From the NCBI GenBank assembly GCA_964200185.2, contig CAXNAD020000215.1, positions 1 to 24,355 of the forward strand: a stretch of DNA of 24,355 nucleotides. Direction: 5' to 3'. The notes under the pieces were generated by a model. That model did no database searches and was not told where the DNA came from. It saw only the letters and a list, made by a program, of their open reading frames with translations. The stretch comes from Choristocarpus tenellus KU-1152. Taxonomy: Eukaryota > Phaeophyceae. Position numbers and translations under genes: made by a program. Each line of letters begins with the position of its first letter. Within the stretch, counting starts at the first letter, position 1. Positions 20,434 to 24,355 of this stretch are shown here, in pieces.

Positions 20434-20632
20434 TAGTGATATTACATACTGATAGTGATGTTATGTACTAATAGTGATTTTATATACTAATAGTGATATT
20501 ACATACTGATAGTGATGTTATGTACTAATAGTGATTTTATATACTAATAGTGATATTACATACTGATAGTGATGTTATGTACTAATGGTGATTTTATATA
20601 CTAATAGTGATACTACATACTGATAGTGATAT
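20434..20632 (+). repeat. 19-bp tandem repeat in a 57-bp higher-order array
   Basis: Ten 19-bp units, each starting TAGTGAT (one TGGTGAT), alternate in three types (ATTACATACTGA, GTTATGTACTAA, TTTATATACTAA) so that a 57-bp trimer repeats three times, plus a diverged end. The order shows that trimers, not single units, were the recent unit of amplification. Confidence 0.93.
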
Positions 20633-21255
20633 TGCAGCAGTTTTCCTCTCATATCTTCTGAGACGTGTTGACTTGGTAACTGTGGGTGATGATGTCACTG
20701 TCGGTGTAAGGATGTAGTTATCTGATTGGACACTTGACATTACACCACATTTCTGTTACACTTGTTTGAAGGGACCTACCATTACGGTTTTATTATTATT
20801 ATCATTGTTATTTACAGCGTGAGTGCTTGGGTAGAAGCTGACTCTATTTTATTTTGAAAGGGTTAGGGTGAAGGGTTGGGCTCTTTTTTGTAGTGTAGTG
20901 TACATTTACAGTATGAAGAGTACGTTGCACAATAGGTATTGGTCAAGCCAAGGGTTAGGGTTGGGTTTAGGGTTAGCATGTTTTCACCACGTTTGTGTTA
21001 GGGTTAGGGTTAGCATGTTAAAAATAGATGTGACTTCTGATTTCAAACTCACACGCTTGTTCCTAAAGAAAGAAGACAGTTTAAACATTTGTTTCTGCGG
21101 TATCTTATCTACATACATACATATATACAATTGTTCTTATTGCAAGATTTTTACTATAAATTTCTTATTTGCAAACATCGATCTTACGTCCTTTTTCCTT
21201 CCAGACAACGACCTGCACTCCCTCTTTCATAACCACGCCTTCCTGTCACCTCTTC

Positions 21256-21295
21256 ACCCCACCCCACCCCACCCCACCCCACCCTACCCTACCCT
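21256..21295 (+). repeat. (ACCCC)n/(ACCCT)n pentamer run
   Basis: Five ACCCC units run into ACCCT units, a C-rich strand opposite a G-rich one that could form a G-quadruplex. It lies 70 bp upstream of the 3' splice site of the MLO-like exon, so it may sit in the pyrimidine-rich end of that intron. Confidence 0.9.
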
Positions 21296-21366
21296 CCCCC
21301 AACCCCCTCCATAAAAAAACATGCAATTATGTGTGTATTTTCTAATGCCATGATGTTTCTGTGCAG

Positions 21367-22216
21367 GTTTTTTAAGATGTTGAATCGTGCTCAAGTGATT
21401 GAGTACCACCTGTTCCGGTCGGTGTTTCAGAGACTTCATCGTTCGACACTAACGCCAGCTTTTGACTTCTCAAAGTACACAGATGAGATGGTGGACAAGC
21501 TCATACTCACCTCCTTTGACTTTGACTGGAAGAGCTGGCTCCTGTCCATTCTGCTTCTGTTTGTGACCTTGCCCATCACAAGAAACGTGAGCTTGCAGGT
21601 TTTTATTTTATTTATTTTATTTTGTTTTGTTTCTTTTTTCTTTTTTTTTAATTCCCGGTTGAGGTGGATTTTGGTGCCTGATGGTGTGTTGTGTTGTGTT
21701 GTGTGTGTGTTTTTAACCATTTGCTCAGAATGTGTTTTAACTTTTGGTTTGTGATGATCGATTGGGGTTACAGCGTTAGGTTGCTTTTTTTTTAAGATCT
21801 ACTTTGCGTATTGGTATATATATAGAGAGAGAGAGAGACTGGCTAACCCTAACCCTAACCCTATATATAGACTGGTATCAATGGGTGGTGCTGTGAAGCA
21901 TACAGCACTGGGGGATTCATGAAAGACCTGTGATGTACGTAGGTGATCCTCAGTACATAGATGGTTCTATTTGGTGTCACATACATACCTACATCTATAC
22001 ACACACGTATATATGTATGTATGTTTTTTTATGCTCACAATATCCTCACAGGTGGAAGGCAATGCCCAAGTTTCAAGCCATGCTTTGATAATCTATGGGC
22101 TAGTCCTGGTGTTGTTAGAACTGATTTGTACAGTGTACATGCAATTTGCCTACCAACGAGTCAGGCGGAGGATGGGAGTGGAGGGGGGATTCAGAGGCGT
22201 GGGGAAAGTTCTTGAG
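21367..22216 (+). CDS. MLO-like membrane protein, two internal exons
   Basis: Exon A starts after acceptor TTTCTGTGCAG at 21367 in phase 2. It reads FFKMLNRAQVIEYHLFRSVF, then FDFSKYTDEMVDKL, then a hydrophobic helix WLLSILLLFVTLPI. It ends at 21588 (AAC|GTGAGC) or 21600 (CAG|GTTTTT), both phase 0. Exon B (22052-22216) follows acceptor ATCCTCACAG and ends at GAG|GTATGT. It carries a second helix, ALIIYGLVLVLLELICTVYM, followed by a basic patch (QRVRRRMGV). The pattern FFrq-frsv...dY-lR-gF...F-F-kY...W-l...fl is that of the MLO family (seven-helix membrane proteins; calmodulin-binding channels in plants), covering the second cytosolic loop and two membrane helices. N-terminal and C-terminal exons were not found. 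Another polytopic membrane family is possible. Confidence 0.5.
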
Positions 22217-22345
22217 GTATGTTATATATTATATGTTGGGTTTACATAGTGGTGCTATTGTTGTAGAAAATGTACAGAAATTTCTTGAGTGTAGACTTGC
22301 GAGAGGGGCATTATTGCAATATATACAGTAGCGACTGTCGTCAGA

Positions 22346-22417
22346 GGCTTCGTGGTATAATGGTTAGCATTCGCCCCTGTCACGGGTGAGATCCGGGTTC
22401 GATTCCCGGCGAGGTCG
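22346..22417 (+). tRNA. tRNA-Asp (anticodon GUC)
   Basis: A 72-nt gene folds into a full cloverleaf. The acceptor stem GGCTTCG/CGAGGTC has two G-U pairs, the D arm contains TGGTTAGC, and the anticodon stem CGCCC/GGGTG carries loop CTGTCAC with anticodon GTC. There is a 4-nt variable loop, a T arm CCGGG-TTCGATT-CCCGG and discriminator G73, a major identity element for aspartate. GTGGTATAATGG and GGTTCGATTCC supply the internal A and B boxes. A TTTT terminator for RNA polymerase III follows at 22424. No intron. CCA is not encoded, as usual in eukaryotic nuclei. Confidence 0.97.
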
Positions 22418-22423
22418 ACGGAG

Positions 22424-22427
22424 TTTT
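22424..22427 (+). terminator. RNA polymerase III T-run after tRNA-Asp
   Basis: TTTT lies 7 nt past the discriminator base, the normal place for pol III termination. Confidence 0.75.
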
Positions 22428-22628
22428 ACATTTTATCGATATAACTACTATTACTATGTTTTCGTTATTTTTATTTTCAAAGGGAGCCACAGGAGTTCCC
22501 TGGGCTGTCATCCCATAGCCCCCAGGCTCCTATAGCGTTTAAAACAAGGACCAGAGATTCACTATTGGTTGAAATGCGGAATGAAAAGTAACAATGAAAT
22601 ATGCACCATTAATGACTTCATGACGACA

Positions 22629-22853
22629 GTGCCCAGTCTTGCTAAGGTTTGTGAATATCACTACTGGTCATAAAAATGGCGTCCAGCAGATAGCAGAAAT
22701 AATTTTTTCAAGAATTTACACAACACAGTCAAAATAAAGTAAAGATGTTAGTGACCTACCTTACAAAGAATACAATGTACACAGCAACGAACAACTTAGT
22801 GGTGCCAGTCTTGCTAAGGTTTTGTGATACAGTATCACTTGCCATAAACAAAT
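22629..22853 (+). repeat. Diverged direct repeat pair
   Basis: AGTCTTGCTAAGGTTT recurs at 22635-22650 and 22807-22822 with similar flanks (GTGCC before; GTGA, TATCACT and CATAAA after). The copies are about 172 bp apart and roughly 50 bp long. Confidence 0.65.
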
Positions 22854-24005
22854 GATGGGCAATCGACAGTAAAGTAAGGTGAATTTGAAGGTCATGTGTA
22901 ATGTGCAGTGATGACCAAGCTATGAAGTTTAATGCTCAGTCAGGCGGACTGACGACTGAGGGTGTACACAGGGATCTCTTAGCTAGTAGTAGCGATCGCT
23001 TTAGTTCTGTCAAAGCTTACAGCACACAACCCCCTTCCCACCAAAAACTTACATCACATGTTTATACACGTATCATGTCCCGATTGTTGAAATTATTGAT
23101 ACTACGTAGGAAAAAACTAACCTAAAGTCATATTGTCACACAACATAATGTTTCGATCAAGGTGCACCTTCTCCCATTCCTTGTCGCCCTTCCCAAGAGT
23201 CCAATTTGACACAATTTTTCACTATGCTCTTGACGTCATGTTTGCACACCAAGCTATCATTTTTATATACTATTTTTTCCGTAACAGTCTAAGGGATCCC
23301 AGATCCGTAATAGGAAGGTATTCAAACAAAATAGTTCCACGCTGCTTGAGAGATAGAAGTATAAGAAATTGAGAAATACGTAAAAGCAGGGACAGAATAA
23401 TAAAAAAATTGAAACGGAACTGTGCATCTACCACAGTAATAAAGAGAGAACCTAGCTGTATTCGCTAACACCCAAACCAAATAGCTTGAGTCACATCAGG
23501 CCCATCCAATCCAAAAACACCACCCATCGTCACATGTCACACAAAGGAAATGAAAGGAAAGTACTAAGAGGGACACAAGAAAAGTCAGCCCAAAAAGAGA
23601 AACATAATTAGGAAGCAGATTTCAGCCGACAGTACCGATGGTTGCTTAGACTGCTTCAATTATGAGATACATCAGTGATCACAACTTCCTTGGAGGGCCA
23701 CTCTGCCACGAAGCCCATTGTGCCACCAATCACACACTTGTATATAACCTGTGCTGGTTGGATACCCTTGTGGTCCATCCCTAAAGCGTGCTCCCAAACT
23801 TCTCCAGGTTATGGTGTCATGGAATGTAGCAATAGCATTTTTGTGCACCTTCACGTTCAATTGGATATTTGTGAAAGGTTTGTTGTATGAATCGACTGTA
23901 CACCCTTCACAACATTACTACACTGACAACAAAATAGTCTCTGCTCTCTTAAAATAATGTATGCACGAAGGGGAATCTTTAGGGGAGTTTAAAACACATA
24001 AGAGT

Positions 24006-24090
24006 CAAGGTATCTTAGAGGGTAGAGTCCCGTCCGTTTGGGGACCAAAATCCAATGTTGAAATTTTGGTGTAATTTTGGCTATCGTGTT
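24006..24090. mobile_element. MITE-like element, partial copy 3
   Basis: CAAGGTATCTTAGAGGG, then GTCCGTTTGGGGACCA, then GAAATTTTGGTGTAATTTTGG follow the same order as the left half of the copies at 17507 and 18193. The right half is not recognisable. It is diverged or truncated. Confidence 0.5.
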
Positions 24091-24250
24091 TGTTAAGGAG
24101 GGAGCAGTCAACTATAATTAACAGGAGTGTAAAAGAGAGTAAAATACGTAATGGAACCAGACGCGTAACATTTCTGTAGTGCAACAGTCAAATTTATTGG
24201 ATCTCAGGGAGTATCATAAAAACATTGGGGCATGAGCATGTAATAGTATT

Positions 24251-24272
24251 ACATACCATAATCATGGTATGT
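24251..24272. repeat. Inverted repeat hairpin
   Basis: ACATACCAT-AATC-ATGGTATGT forms a 9-bp perfect stem, extended by a few more pairs outward (GTAT/ATAC-like). It is AT-rich, with no evident role. Confidence 0.6.
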
Positions 24273-24355
24273 ATTACATAGTATATCATACCCCGTCGTT
24301 ATATCCCATAACAGGGGATCCTCAAAATTGAGGATGGCGCGGGACTATGAGGATG

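Larger units (their letters stand above)
18761..21863. repeat. Scattered interstitial telomere-like TTAGGG arrays
   Basis: Short runs of two to three TTAGGG (or CCCTAA) units occur near 18769, 18822, 18861, 18940, 18988, 19453, 20859, 20950, 20998 and 21844, mostly as GGGTTAGGG on the plus strand and as CCCTAACCC near 18769 and 21844. Single variants lie between them. The rest of the interval is AT-rich simple sequence. The motif matches the telomere repeat of many protists, fungi and animals. Confidence 0.9.
22418..24355. other. Right-edge spacer without recognisable gene
   Basis: Short open frames (for example 22901-23125, 23133-23372, and both strands of 23672-23890) show no domain I recognise. 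The stretch holds a folded repeat at 22483-22530, a duplicated segment (22629 and 22802), a partial MITE-like copy at 24006, and palindromes near 24251 and 24318. It may be intron or 3' flank of the MLO-like gene. Confidence 0.45.

Noticed and set aside
23648-23860. Possible minus-strand terminal exon reading GMDHKGIQPAQVIYKCVIGG and onward to a stop
   Set aside because: The translation looks somewhat protein-like, but all three minus frames are partly open, there is no good acceptor or start, and I recognise no family.

Overview
This is a nuclear window from an intron-bearing eukaryote, probably an alga or related protist. The supporting signs are GT-AG introns (plus one GC-AG), a split ribosomal protein gene, a eukaryotic tRNA-Asp, low-complexity AT-rich spacers and scattered TTAGGG-type repeats. 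An AP2 DNA-binding domain and an MLO-like membrane protein both fit a photosynthetic or stramenopile-like lineage, and TTAGGG rather than TTTAGGG argues weakly against most green plants. I cannot fix the lineage from sequence alone. The standard genetic code fits every model.

Left part (1-12306). The first 2.4 kb is AT-rich and largely featureless, with only weak hints of minus-strand exons. From 12306 down to 2427 on the minus strand I assemble one eight-exon gene whose splice phases all agree, giving a predicted protein of about 1667 residues. In order it carries a PHD finger, an AP2 domain, a cysteine cluster running into a second, UHRF1-like PHD finger, several AT-hook-like motifs with basic nuclear-localisation-type stretches, and an acidic C-terminal region that starts with a coiled coil. 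It looks like a chromatin reader fused to a sequence-specific DNA-binding domain. Intron 5 holds a 10-base assembly gap between poly-G and poly-A runs.

Middle (12307-16210). About 320 bp separates this gene from a divergent, complete gene for ribosomal protein eL43 (L37a). Its first exon is just the start codon, and its second intron has a GC donor. The shared promoter contains two TACCGAC motifs. Downstream of eL43 lie two near-identical copies of what looks like a C/D-box snoRNA.

Right part (16210-24355). This is mostly repeat-rich spacer or intron: a small inverted-repeat element present in two full copies and one partial copy, microsatellites, minisatellites including a 57-bp higher-order repeat, and many short TTAGGG arrays over about 3 kb. 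Two coding exons of an MLO-like integral membrane protein lie at 21367-22216 on the plus strand, followed by a tRNA-Asp(GUC) gene. I find no convincing gene in the last 1.9 kb.
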